Below the pieces are notes generated by a model. It did no database searches, was not told where the DNA came from, and saw only the letters and a list, made by a program, of their open reading frames with translations. 64,000 nt of DNA from Caenorhabditis remanei (taxonomy: Eukaryota > Nematoda > Chromadorea > Rhabditida > Rhabditidae), in assembly GCF_010183535.1 (NCBI RefSeq), contig NC_071331.1, forward strand, positions 14,260,001-14,324,000, read 5' to 3'. Below, one piece after another: positions 15,201 to 27,550 of the stretch (positions are counted from its first letter, which is position 1; each line of letters begins with the position of its first letter). The position numbers and the translations under genes were made by a program.

Positions 15201-16995
15201 AATTAAATAAACTCATTTGCAGATCGTAAGACGTGATCGGACTTTGGAACGGGTCGTTTTCCCAATCAACGACATCTGTTCGTATCTTACAAAAGAAACG
15301 AAAGACTACGTGTATAACAACACAGAAAGAGACAATCAAGGTTCGAAAGTCACAGAATTCTTTGATCAATGGGAGACAATGTACCATGAAATGATATGGC
15401 AACGGAAGCTACAAGATAGAAAATGGCTCTCTTGGTGTGCTTTTCGATTACCTCTCTGGACAAGATTATCCTTCCATTTCGCTTTTATTGTCAATGCTCT
15501 TGTTGCATGTTATTATCCATTCCCAGAGCATTCCACAAGTAGGTTACCATCCATTGGACAGAAATCAATTTATATTATATTCAGCTCCGATCTCATTTGG
15601 CAATTCATACAGTTGGCTTGCCGTGATCACTTCATTCCTTCTTGCTCATTATCTCCGTCATGACAAATCGTATCTTCCAAAAACGTTCCTTCTCATACTT
15701 GCGAGTCTCTGTTTCCTGTTCGTCAGTTCTATTGGTGTCAACATAACGCTTTATTTCTTCGGGATACTGCAAGTAAGGAATCTCAAAACAAAGATAATCC
15801 ATTCAAAATTCTTTTTTTGCAGCTAGTCAATAAAGTGGTCCATGTACTTGCATTTGTGAGTAACAAAGGATTAGAAGATCGGCCACTCAGTGAAATATTA
15901 GCATGCCGAAATCTCCATTATCTACTAGTTTATTTGGCAGTCTGTATTGCTGGTTTTGTCATTCATCCAATGATTTATTGTGCATTACTTTTCGATATCA
16001 TTGCTACCGAAGAGACACTTCAAAATGTCATTGCTTCTGTCACAAGAAATTATCAATCAATTGTTTGGACAGGACTTCTTGCTCTTATTCTTCTCTACGG
16101 CTTCTCGATTCTTGGATTCCTTTTCTTCAGACACGGTAAACTTTTTGCGTCGTTTGCTGTCTAAAAATACCACTTGTTTTCAGATTTCTATCTGGACGTG
16201 GACCCAGTGGAAGCTGATTCCTCTGCTACCATCTCATCAGGACTTCCATCTGAAACATGTCCATCTGAAGGCTGTCCGGGACTGAAACCAACTGGAAAAG
16301 ACGGCGATGATGACGACGACAAGAAAATAAAATCATGTGAAACACTATGGATGTGTATTCTCCAAACAATGTATCTTGGACTGAGAAATGGAGGAGGAAT
16401 CGGAGATGTTCTCAGAAATCCAGCTCCGTGGGAGGACATGTTCGTATGGCGTGTTGCTTATGATATGACATTTTTCGTTGTACTCATTGTTATCGTTCTC
16501 AACTTAATTTTCGGAGTTATCATCGATACATTCGGAGATTTGAGGGCAGAGAAGAATGAGAAGGAGCAGATTCTCAAGAATAATTGTTTCATTTGCGGTT
16601 TGGATCGATCTCGATTTGATAATAGATCAGTGACATTCGAAACTCATCGAGAAACAGAACACAATATATGGCATTATTTATATTATATTGTGATGCTTCA
16701 AATCAAGGATGAAACTGAATTCACTGGACCGGAGAGTTATGTTGCTCAATGTGTAAAGGACCGGAATCTGGACTGGTTCCCAAGAATGCAGGCTTTATCA
16801 CTTCAAGATTCTGAATTAGATACTGATCAATCTGAAATGAAACAAATGAAAGATCAAATGATGCAGGTTGGAAATTATCTCAACTATTAATTAGATAGTA
16901 ATTAAATTAAATTTCAGATGATTGCTATGATGCGAGAAAATCAGAGCCAGTGGGATGAGGTTCGAGCATTCATGGAACAACTACAATCTCGTTAG
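246..16995 (+). CDS. itr-1: inositol 1,4,5-trisphosphate receptor (ER calcium-release channel)
   Basis: Tetrameric ER channel releasing calcium on IP3 binding. Coding exons: 246-324, 2077-2191, 5304-5447, 5493-5700, 5777-5926, 6135-6422, 6470-6628, 6673-6830, 7057-7270, 7320-7520, 7567-8013, 8058-8197, 8392-8625, 8675-8794, 8848-9163, 9212-11476, 12064-12165, 12211-12474, 12738-12852, 12896-13071, 13119-13260, 13603-13731, 13935-14103, 14148-15066, 15223-15538, 15585-15772, 15823-16135, 16184-16866, 16918-16995. They sum to about 2943 aa, near the size of the C. elegans protein. Key sites are visible. The IP3-contact patch RMTNR (6565-6579) matches mammalian [13 protein letters not shown] (7761-7784) supplies the basic residues, and YRK (7966-7974) corresponds to Y567-R568-K569. 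The C-terminal channel has six hydrophobic segments, the selectivity filter GGGIGDV (about 16388-16410), and the zinc-finger-like CFICG...H...EH linker, followed by a coiled-coil tail. Introns 1 and 2 are long (1.75 and 3.1 kb), as expected for a gene with several promoters. Confidence 0.97.
5031..5074 (+). other. itr-1: candidate alternative first exon of itr-1
   Basis: An ATG at 5031 opens a 14-codon reading frame ([14 protein letters not shown] plus two bases) that ends exactly at a consensus donor, GG|GTGAGA. The phase is 2, the same as the regular exon ending at 2191, so it can join the exon at 5304 in frame. C. elegans itr-1 is known to use several promoters with different first exons; this is probably one of them, lying about 230 bp before the shared exon. 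There is no transcript evidence here. Confidence 0.55.
11623..13731 (+). other. itr-1: cluster of frame-preserving optional exons in itr-1
   Basis: Four short segments with good acceptors and donors lie inside introns and keep the frame: 11623-11688 (66 nt), 11842-11865 (24-nt microexon), 12543-12575 (33 nt) and 13452-13478 (27 nt). The 129-nt exon 13603-13731 is also divisible by three and could be skipped. They sit in the regulatory/coupling region between the IP3-binding core and the channel, where vertebrate IP3 receptors also have splice variants. The segments are short, so any single one could be spurious. Confidence 0.5.
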
Positions 16996-17493
16996 ATTTC
17001 TAACTAGTAGCATCGTCGGATAGCTTTTTTTTCTCAACACAAATCAACTTTTCATCATTTTTTACCATGTGATTCACCCCCGTTTCAACTCATTTTTACA
17101 TGTCAATCACTCCCCGTTTAGTCGTTTTCAGCACCGGTATATTTTGATTTTTTGCTTCTTTAATTTGTGATTTTTCTATTTTTTTCTAGTCTGAAAAATG
17201 TCAGATTGAATATAAAATTATTTTGATTTAATTTCTTAAAGAAACAAAGAAAAACCGGATAGAACGTTTCATTCTCTCGAGATTCTGACATTGAAGAAAA
17301 AATAAGAAATGGATGAGAAGAAGAGCCAAACTGTGGAAGATTTCAGGGGGGAAGAACGATGGAAATTTTGTGAAAAAAAGAAGAAAAGGAATGGGAAAAG
17401 GGATGAAGAAATAGAAGGTGTAGACACACAATCGTCGACTAGAAGAGATCCAAAAAATGGACTACAAACACACACACACAAAGAGAAAGATAT
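16996..17493. other. convergent intergenic region, itr-1 / flp-13 3' ends
   Basis: This holds the itr-1 3'UTR with an AATATAAAA-like polyadenylation signal near 17209, and the flp-13 3'UTR on the other strand. A short (CA)n run lies near 17466-17480. No further gene was seen. Confidence 0.5.
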
Positions 17494-18232
17494 TTATTTT
17501 CTGCCGAAACGGATAAGTGGAGCTGATGAGGCACGTCCGAAGCGGATGAGTGGAGCAGCAGCAGAACGGCCAAATCGAATGAGAGGAACAGCGGATGGAG
17601 AACGTCCGAAACGGATCAATGGAGCTGATGGGGATGCTCTCTTACCGAATCTGATGAATGGAGAGGCTTCTGGGGCACGACCGAATCTGAAATATGTTCA
17701 CATAGATTCGATATAATGGATGTGATGTACCTAATCAAAGGAGCTCCATCGGCTGCTCGTTTTCCAAAACGAATGAACGGAGAAGCTTCTGGAGCCCGTC
17801 CAAAACGGATGAGTGGTGCTCCATCGGCAGCTCTTTTGCCAAAACGAATCAGTGGAGAATCCATTGCACGAGTCGGTCGATCGCTTCGTTTTTCGTTTTC
17901 AAGAAATGGAAAGTAGGGATTCTTCGGTTCGTCTGCAAATACAGATTTATTGTTTTATTCAAAGAAATTGAGAATTTCAGACTAATTTTGTAAGTTTTCT
18001 ATTCTATCAGAAATGCAGAAAGTGCATTTCTGAATTTCGAGTCTTACGAAAACCCTTAGCATTGGCTTTCTTTTTTCATCCCTATTTCATTTCTGTGATT
18101 GTTTATTTTTCGAAAAATTGAGTGAATGAAAAAACACTCACATTGTTCATCGAGCATTCGAATTTCCGACGAATCAAAGGCCTGAATGGAGACGACGAAC
18201 ATCAGTGAAATAACGAGGAATGGCGTCATCAT
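17494..18232 (-). CDS. flp-13: FMRFamide-like neuropeptide precursor FLP-13
   Basis: Secreted precursor of about 161 aa, from exons 18142-18232, 17731-17932 and 17494-17686 on the minus strand. It starts with a signal peptide (MMTPFLVISLMFVVSIQA) and then a spacer ending in KR. The peptides lie in series, each ending in Gly for amidation plus basic cleavage residues: AMDSPLIRF-GKR, AADGAPLIRF-GR, APEASPFIRF-GKR, AADGAPLIRF-GR, APEASPFIRF-GKR, ASPSAPLIRF-GR, SPSAVPLIRF-GR, SAAAPLIRF-GR and ASSAPLIRF-GRK. These are the known C. elegans flp-13 peptides (a sleep-promoting neuropeptide of the ALA neuron), in the same place next to itr-1. Intron 2 splits the Arg codon of the second AADGAPLIRF. Confidence 0.97.
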
Positions 18233-20696
18233 GATCGAATCGGAACGGGGCCGAGTTTGAGTGTGTCTGGAAACTAAACAATGACTAGTACAATGTTAAC
18301 TTCAGATGATTGATGATAGTAGTCTCTCAGTTGGAGAAAAAAGAAGGAGAAGACAGGAAATAAGTAAAAGATTTGAGCTTTTAATCCCAAAGCAAAGGCA
18401 ATATTTCTTGAGTGACCTCCTCCTAATTTTCAATGGTCACTCAGAGATAGAATTTGAATGATGGAGAAGGAACATTTAAAAGAAGAAGACTTGATAAAAA
18501 TGATTCGGTCTGCAGAAGGTCAAGTCAGAAAAGTCACGCCATCTTCTAGATTTACATCAGATTTGCGTAAAGAAACAAAAGAGTAAAAAGAAGAAATGCG
18601 TAATTGAGACTAAGTCAACTGGAATCTGAACGGAAAAAGAAGAAGAGAGCATTCTCAGAAATCTTTAAAAGTGTGAATGAATGATGAAGACGTTCAAATC
18701 AGAAAACTGATGGGGTCAGAGTTCTAGCACTTTTTTCATAGTCTGCATCTGAAAATATTCTGAGAATTCTGAAACTGGTCTAGCACGTAAAGTGTCACAA
18801 ATCTCACACTCTAGTCTACAAATGTCTCCGCATAGATCACAATTCATCATAATTGAATTGAGGCGCATAACTGAACTATAACATAATTCAATGGATATCA
18901 TAATATTTCTTTTCTTTTTAAAAAGTAAACGTCAACATAAATGAAATCGTCTTGAAAAGAGATCAAGTTTCGGCCGCCCACCTTCCGCCAAACGGGGGAA
19001 ATAAGTGAGGGGGAGAAGATGGTGTCGGGAAGAGATTCAGAAGAATCAGAAGGCACAATTTGACAATAAAATGATATAGAATCGGTGGAGAATATATCTG
19101 AATAGACAGATGAATGTCTCCGCCTCCATTTGCAAATTGAATTGAAAAGGAGAGGCTCCTCCTTTTTGTTTTTACTACTAATTACAGTAAACGATCCTTA
19201 ATTTTATTTCGTATCGCTTTCCACTAATTTGAATTTTTGTTTTTCGGAATCTGGAATACGAGAAGAAGATGAATATTACGTACGATTGATACGTAATGGT
19301 GACCTTTTGGAACGGGGGAAAATAATTGGGATTTGGTTTTGGTCTGTCTGTTTTGAGACCTTCTCAATCTGGAATCCTCTCTATCAGAATTCGTTTTGAA
19401 GATTCTAGAATACAGTGAACTTCTGAAATGAAAAAAAAACAGCTGGAGAATATGAAAATGAGGAGGAAGAAGACAATTGTGAAAATTGAAGATGTTTGAC
19501 GGCGGAGACTTGAAATAAATATGCTTGGAGGAGGAGTCATTCCTGAAGAACAATTTGCATTTTTTGAGGACTTCGAACATATCCGATTACAGCAAATGTC
19601 GCACGATTTCAGGAAATTGCATATTTCGTGGGCGGAGCCAATGATGGACGTTACGGTAAAGATGACTTAAGAAGCGTGGGAGTTTTGAAGAAACAAGAAA
19701 AAGAAGAAAGAGTTAAGATATGCTCGAATGAATTTTCAGGATGAGCACAATCAGGAATAGAATGAAAAATGCACAAAAATAAGAAAAAGAAGCCGTTCGA
19801 AGAAGAAGAAGAAGTTAGAAGTCTTGTATTTCAACTAAATGTTCAAGTTCAAAACAAGTTTAGTCAGTGAACACGGTCTAATGGATTCGATTGTTTTCAA
19901 GAATTTTGAGGAATGACGTTCGAAGAAAAAGAAGAGAAACGTGAACAGAAATGATTCATTTGTTAATTTTGAATTCTGGTTTCGAAGAAGTCTTTTAACG
20001 AAACGTCTGAGATTCTGCTCTCAATACATAGAATCTTCACCAGAGCCAGATTGAATGATGCAGATCTTGTTGGTAAAAATTGAGTCTTTCTGCGAAACAA
20101 GCCAAGGAAGACGTCTTCGAAGAGGTGGAGCCACTTGAAAAAACGTAGGATAATGATAGATTGCAATTTCAAATTTTAGTAGTAGTGCTCAAGTGCTCCT
20201 ACGTCTTCAGGTACGTCTCCGGGAGACGTTGATGTCTTTTCTTGAAGAAGGGCTCTGCTTTAAGAACGTTTACACAAATACACGTCATATGTAGACGGAG
20301 TAGTTGCGCAAAATGAGGGACCCGTGCAAAAATGACCATTCAAGTGCCGAAAATAGTGGGAAGTGGGCTACATTTTCATTGTCTGATTTGAAGGAATAAT
20401 TATCTGGAGACTAATAAAAATAGGAATGGAGAAAACAGAGAAGCGGCAAGCAGGAAGAAATGGTAGTAATAGGTGGGTCAAGAAAATAAGTTACCAGCAT
20501 TGAAGAGGTTTAACGGTAGAACAATTTTGCGTAGAATTTAGGTTTTTAATCGGGTCAGGACGATGGAAAGAATCTAAAAAAATACTAGAAATAGTATATG
20601 TGGACAAGAAAAGACAAGAAGGCAAGGGGAACAATAATCATAACCCTAATTTGTACATTTGGCATAAAGTTAGGCATTGAGGTGTTGAATCGAAGA
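18233..20696. other. intergenic: flp-13 upstream / desaturase downstream
   Basis: This contains only short unsupported ORFs and purine-rich runs such as repeated GAA near 19799-19815. The part next to 18232 should hold the flp-13 promoter. I recognised no gene, RNA or transposon. Confidence 0.4.
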
Positions 20697-22564
<1,868 letters not shown>

Positions 22565-23263
22565 GTCTGATCTGTAATTAATTTTAAAATAATTTTAGAA
22601 TAGCTGAGTAGAATTTATGTTTTACTCGAGAATATTGCTGAATGAAAAAAAACAGTTTCACCGATGGAATCAAAGTATAAACTAAACACATGAGTCGAAA
22701 ACTAGCATAATATCGGAAGAAGAAGCGCGAAATGCGAAGACATTTACGAGTTATTGATAGCGTCAATCACTGTCTCTGGAAGGTTATCAGAAACACTAAG
22801 AAACCGTCTAAGAGAACAATGAGAGAAAGAGAAAAATTATTCGTGAAAAGAGAAGGAATAATGAGAAGAACGTGTGTTGGGAGAAGTGAGAATCAGAAAA
22901 GAGGACAACGGAGAGATAGAATAAGAAGGAGAGCGCAAACTGTGGATAATTGACACGTCGTCTCTTCTATGTTCACAATCAAGGTCACGTTATATATTCA
23001 GTTTCAGGCTACAACTACTACAATAGGCTTATTCAAGAGTATTAATTTTGCAGTGGCTGATCGTTTGATATAGGATTGCCGTTTTTGCCAGTTATCTCGG
23101 GAAGTTGATGAAAGATTCCTACTTCCGATTCTAAAACATGTGCTTCTAAAAGCAATCATCATTCTTATATATAAAACGCGTGTGGGCGCTGTCTGTGGAT
23201 TTGTCGGTGTGTTTTTCAGGATGTCCGCAAGATTTTTGAGAAATAAAGAGGAGGGCGCGCCAT

Positions 23264-23330
23264 GGGCAAAAGTCGAACCCTCGCCATTTCAGCGACAGGC
23301 GTGAGCGTTAACCATTCGGCCACGTGAACA
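23264..23330 (-). pseudogene. tRNA-like remnant (A box and B box without a foldable body)
   Basis: Read on the minus strand there is an A-box-like TGGCCGAATGG (23312-23322) and a B-box-like GGTTCGAC (23272-23279) at tRNA-like spacing. I could not form a proper acceptor stem, a 5-bp T stem or a clear anticodon arm. It is therefore a degraded tRNA or a tRNA-derived repeat head, not a working tRNA. The local GC content is higher than in the surroundings, fitting an inserted repeat. Confidence 0.35.
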
Positions 23331-23366
23331 CTTTTGTGAGAGGGTGAACAGGAAAATAAGAAGAGG

Positions 23367-23406
23367 CCAGCCGGATGAAGCGCCGAAGGCGCGGCAGCCA
23401 GGCTGG
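23367..23406. repeat. nested GC-rich stem-loop
   Basis: An outer pair CCAGCC/GGCTGG (23367-23372 and 23401-23406) encloses an inner hairpin GCGCC-GAA-GGCGC. It lies about 40 bp from the tRNA-like remnant and probably belongs to the same repeat element. Function unknown. Confidence 0.4.
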
Positions 23407-23761
23407 TAATCATTAAAATATGTAATCTAAACTATGCTGAACTAATCAAAAACCCTCAACGACCGGGCGCGTCTCCCGTCAGTGACGACAAAACGCCACT
23501 TCTCCATTGATAAGAAAAAGCCGGAGCACACCAGTCGCCCTTTCTTCTCTCACGTAAGTTCAAGTATCGGGCGGTGCATCGACCAATAAAATCAAGGACA
23601 CAGTTATTAAAAAAAAGACTTCAGAGTAATAATCTTCATTTCCGTTAAAATAACAAAAAAAACGGTTCAGAAAAACAAAAAAATGTGTATCCATAAAATG
23701 AATCACTAATAATTATGAGAAACAAATCTACAAAGCTAAAAGATTCCTACAAAAACAATTT

Positions 23762-25151
23762 TTAAAGAGCAGCAGCAATGGCAGGGCTGACGTCATCAGC
23801 ATCTTCCGTCTTCTTTTCGTCCTTCTTCTTCTTTTTGTTCTTTCTCTTCTCAATCTGAAAGAAAAAAACTTTCTTCACAATGGTAGGCATAGAAACTTTT
23901 GAAAAAGTGGAAAAAAAACGTTGAGACCGTTCTTAGCGAGAACAACTTAAATATGAGAACTAAGTGTGATTTCGGCCAACTCACCTTTTCAATTTCTTCT
24001 TCAGTTGGTACCGGTAACCATGGTTTTACATCAATTGCATAATTTTCTTCACCAGGAACTGTCATCAGAAGAGCGCGATTGATGAACGGACCGAGAGCTG
24101 GATTACGATGAGCACATGCAGCTGAAACAACGGTTGCAATGTTTGCTTCAATTTGTTCGTTCGACATCGATAATCGCCCAACGACACAATCACTGAGTCC
24201 CCAAATAGGGTATACAGGGTCTCCTTTGATGTTTAGTTTCACTCCGTTTTTAAATTTTTCGATTAGTTCTGGAAGATTTTCTCCAAGTCCACCATTAGCT
24301 CTTGTTGGGAATCTTGTTTTCAGAATTCCGCGCAGTGGTAAAATTGATGATCCCATATCAGAGTGTGACACACAAAAATCATAATCATCTGTTCTGAACT
24401 GTCCTTTGATGATTTTTTTGATTGTATCTTGCCCAAGCGCCATTTCTGCTCCAGATTCCACAGCAAGTTCTTGAAGTTTCAAATCATTGGCAAATGCCAA
24501 AATTGTTCGCTTCTCGTTATGATTGAATGGAAACGGAACGGGTACAATCTCATCACTACCCGTGACCATTTTTGTTTGTCTCTCGGTGGTCATATTCAAC
24601 TCTAGACGAAGACGAATTGGAGCATTCGGATTGTTATAAATAGATGGACTTTGAAGTTCCCGATGCATATCAAGAGCTTCTGCGACTGTGTAATATTGAG
24701 TTTTGAAGTGTGATCTGAAATAAGTTTATTGTTATCTTAAGGAAGCTTAGAGCCACTACAAATTTCGAATGTTTTCAGTGAATATTATGAACTGACTTTA
24801 TGAAAACATCGAGAGTTGGCTTTTCAGGAAGATTCACTTCATCATCAATGTTGAGGCGACCTGGAAATTGTTGCGAAGGTGACAACAGATTTTTCATTCG
24901 TCGAATGTTGATTTTTTCCATAAAAGAATATTGTTTTCTGGCTGCTTCTTTCTCTTCTCTTTTCATTCGTCGTTCCAACTTTTGCTGACGAGTAATCGTC
25001 TGTTTCAAAGCTCTCTTACGACCTAAAATTGTGAGATTTGAAGGATTTCTGGGAAGAACTATGAACCTCTGATTTGAACAATATCAGCTGCTGCAGGTCT
25101 TAGCATACTGCTCCCAGTAGCAGACACTGTCTGCTTAACAAGAGACAACAT
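23762..25151 (-). CDS. mrpl-1: mitochondrial ribosomal protein L1 (uL1m)
   Basis: Large-subunit mitoribosome protein of 377 aa, exons 25068-25151, 24797-25023, 23985-24714 and 23762-23854. The N terminus (MLSLVKQTVSATGSSMLRP) looks like a mitochondrial presequence. A Lys/Arg-rich segment follows, then a ribosomal L1 domain containing the F.FP..HNEKRTILAFAN strand, LRGILKTRFP and the GLGENLPELIEKFKNG block. The tail is very Lys-rich (KKDEKKTE). An acceptor lies directly before the ATG (TTTTCAGA-ATG). The upstream neighbour emc-6 ends only 231 bp away on the same strand, which fits an operon with mrpl-1 as the downstream gene. It matches the F33D4.5 position (from memory). Confidence 0.93.
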
Positions 25152-25381
25152 TCTGAAAACCTATTTATCATCAGTAAACAATGAAAGTTCAGAAAATCGA
25201 AATAACGTGAGCTGATTATACAGTCCGTTGAATAAATTTGCAGCAAAAAGCTGAAGTGATTTATTATCTCAGAAATTTTTGTGAAGCAGAAGTCAGGTCA
25301 AACAGATATATCTAGTCAGAGAATAAATAAATATGAAGGAATGTCATTAAAAATCAATCAAATATGTTTACAGTTTTCGTA

Positions 25382-25901
25382 TTAATATACATGAACCATT
25401 CCGTAGAAGAATACCCAGAGGAGGACGAATGTGAGGAGTCCATTTCCATGTGACCATGTGAACGAGTTTCTCTCTGGGAAATAACTCAACCAGTTTCCTT
25501 GTGCTTTTACGTTCCATATCAGCGCTTGAATTCCAACAGTGATGAAGTACAGAATGAAGCCGTGGAAGCCGGTGAGACCAAGTATTCCTTTAAAAAATTT
25601 AATGAATAACGGAAACTTGTTTCCGTAAGCAGTGAAGCAGTAAAGAATCATTGTACATTTTACGCAGAAGAAAAGTAAGGTTTCTTTTCAGAAAATGTTT
25701 TTGTGAGAAAAATAATTACCTGCAGCCATTCCAGCGGCACACGATTGGCACGTTCGTCCGAATTCCAAGGCTTCCACATTGTTTGTTATGGCCACAGTGC
25801 TGTAAACGAAGGTTGAGAATATGTATTTAAAAATAATTTGTTTCAACCTACTTGTAACACTCGTCGTTTTTCTTCTCTGTCTTTGCTGCTTTCTCGCTCA
25901 T
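25382..25901 (-). CDS. emc-6: ER membrane protein complex subunit 6
   Basis: Small ER insertase-complex subunit of 111 aa (human EMC6 is 110). Exons are 25852-25901, 25720-25799 and 25382-25587. The C-terminal half carries AGILGLTGFHGFILYF and ends in FFYGMVHVY, the family's hallmark ending (human ends YGMVHVY). The GILGLTG alignment fixes the last intron, whose acceptor is an unusual TTTTTTAAAG rather than TTTTCAG. The gene is first in a probable operon with mrpl-1 and divergent from mrps-24. Confidence 0.92.
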
Positions 25902-26134
25902 TTTCAAATCTAAAAAACTATTTGTTGGGAGGAAAAATATTTATCAAAATCAAAAGAGCGAGTATTTCTGTTAAGTTTCAAACAGGAATGTACTAAAAAA
26001 TAATAAAAAAGAGAGCCAAAAACGAAAAGAAAAGTAGAGAAAAATCGGTGAAAAACTCGGCGGAAAAGTCTGCATTTTGACGTAATGGTGTACTGGTTCG
26101 ACAGAGCGCGCTAGTCAGTTCTCAACTTATTTTA

Positions 26135-26337
26135 GAGACCCCACCGATTCCGAGGAAGAAAAATTCACGGGAAAAAAATTCCCGGGAAAATGGGCGGAGC
26201 CAAGCGCGCTGATTGGCTGCAAAATGCTAATTAGCAAGCTTGCGCAACTGATTAGCCAATCAGCGCGCTTGGCTCCGCCCATTTTCCCGGGAATTTTTTT
26301 CCCGTGAATTTTTCTTCCTCGGAATCGGTGGGGTCTC
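26135..26337. mobile_element. palindromic MITE with 8-bp target duplication (hAT-like)
   Basis: A 203-bp element made of two inverted arms of roughly 84 bp (starting GAGACCCCACCG...) around a central spacer of about 36 bp. It is flanked by an exact 8-bp direct repeat TTATTTTA at 26127-26134 and 26338-26345. Long terminal inverted repeats, no coding capacity and an 8-bp duplication fit a non-autonomous DNA transposon; 8 bp is typical of hAT-type transposases. The arms look identical by eye, implying recent insertion or gene conversion. It lies in the shared upstream region of emc-6 and mrps-24. Confidence 0.88.
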
Positions 26338-26454
26338 TTATTTTATTTTTGCTCTTATAAAACCGTTAAAATACTGTTTTTTGCTATCAATCTTGTTTTT
26401 AATTGTTCTATGCTATTTTATACATTATCGGAATAAAAACTGCAAATATTTCAG

Positions 26455-27120
26455 ATGCTTCGATATCTGCAAAATGTAGAAACACATGTAAGTCATAGCT
26501 ATCGCCAAATTTCAACGACTTCCACACTTCATAAAAACAGAGCTGCTAAAACTAAGGTTGGTTCTTTTTTTTAATCATCTCGCTACTTTTTTCAATCTTA
26601 TCCCATCTTCTGAATATCATTTTTAGTCAACATCGAACCGAACGCAACTGCTCACGTATGAGATGGCTCAAAAACCTCACCACATTGGTGTGAGAAAGTC
26701 CTGGCTCACGTGGCATTCGCAGAATCTTGAAGGTAATATTTATTCACAGATGGACGTTATAATTTAACAGTTTTCAGAGTTCCGACAGACTCAGCCTCTT
26801 GTTGTTGCCCAGGATGAAGTGGTTCGTCGTTTCATTCGAGGATTCTTCCCGCAAAATCTGGTTGTCAGTGGAAATGAGGTACTCATCCAATAACTATTAG
26901 TTATATTCTAAGGTTTATTCATCAGATTGTTATAAAACGACGTGGAAATGTTCTCATTGTCGCCGGATTCCTCCAATATTCTCGCAGACTTGATATTCGA
27001 CGAATTTACTGGATGTTTGGATTTGCTGAAGAATTCTTATCAATTCTCTTGAAACAACCTGTAAAATTGGAGTTGGCGTTCGTTGAGTCGGAGGAAGACG
27101 TTGCCTACAATTACATTTAG
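26455..27120 (+). CDS. mrps-24: mitochondrial ribosomal protein S24 (uS3m)
   Basis: Small-subunit mitoribosome protein of 167 aa, the same length as human MRPS24. Exons are 26455-26556, 26627-26732, 26778-26878 and 26926-27120. Residues 1-30 resemble a presequence. Conserved blocks are KNRAAK, LLTYEMAQKPHHIGVRKSW, the FIRGFFPQNLV segment and IVIKRRGN, all alignable to human KNRAAR, VTYEEAHAPHYIAHRKGW and LVLKRRGN. There is an acceptor (TTTCAG) immediately before the ATG and an AATAAA at 27205. The first exon contains an internal GTAAGT that I did not use, because reading through gives the conserved KNRAAK block. Confidence 0.9.
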
Positions 27121-27550
27121 TATCATTTTCTTTAGTTCTAGGAACTTTCCTAAAAGTAATCTCATAGTTCTGTTTATTTCTTCATTGTTTCTGTTGATCC
27201 TCAAAATAAAACTTGAAAACCTGAATTATGCATCATTTGGATTTTGGTCCCGAAAATTTTACAGACACACCGATAAGACTTCATGCCTCAAAACTATCAA
27301 ACAGTGCTTCAACAAAATCGATAAATATTTGTGCTCTTCGCAAACTGATAACCGAACCCCCGTCTTCAATATAAACTGTTGCGCTCTTTCGATCGTCCTT
27401 TTTAACTATACGTGATTCACTGTTAACTATGCTTCACTTTTTTAGTCACTGATAATCAGTTGTAGCTTGCAGTCGTGGCGTGATTCCTTTTCAAATTCGT
27501 TTCTGTTTTATTCATTCCTCCGATACGGAGCATGAGCATTTCATCACTTT
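27121..27550. other. intergenic: mrps-24 to nhr-8
   Basis: Contains the mrps-24 3'UTR (AATAAA at 27205-27210) and the short nhr-8 upstream region. No other feature was seen. Confidence 0.4.

Larger units (their letters stand above)
22565..23761. other. intergenic: mrpl-1 to desaturase
   Basis: The 1.2-kb gap contains a purine-rich plus-strand stretch (22790-22930), a GC-rich patch at 23160-23560 with a tRNA-like remnant and a nested stem-loop (listed separately), and the mrpl-1 3'UTR. The gap is too long for a typical worm operon spacing, so the desaturase probably has its own promoter here. Confidence 0.4.
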
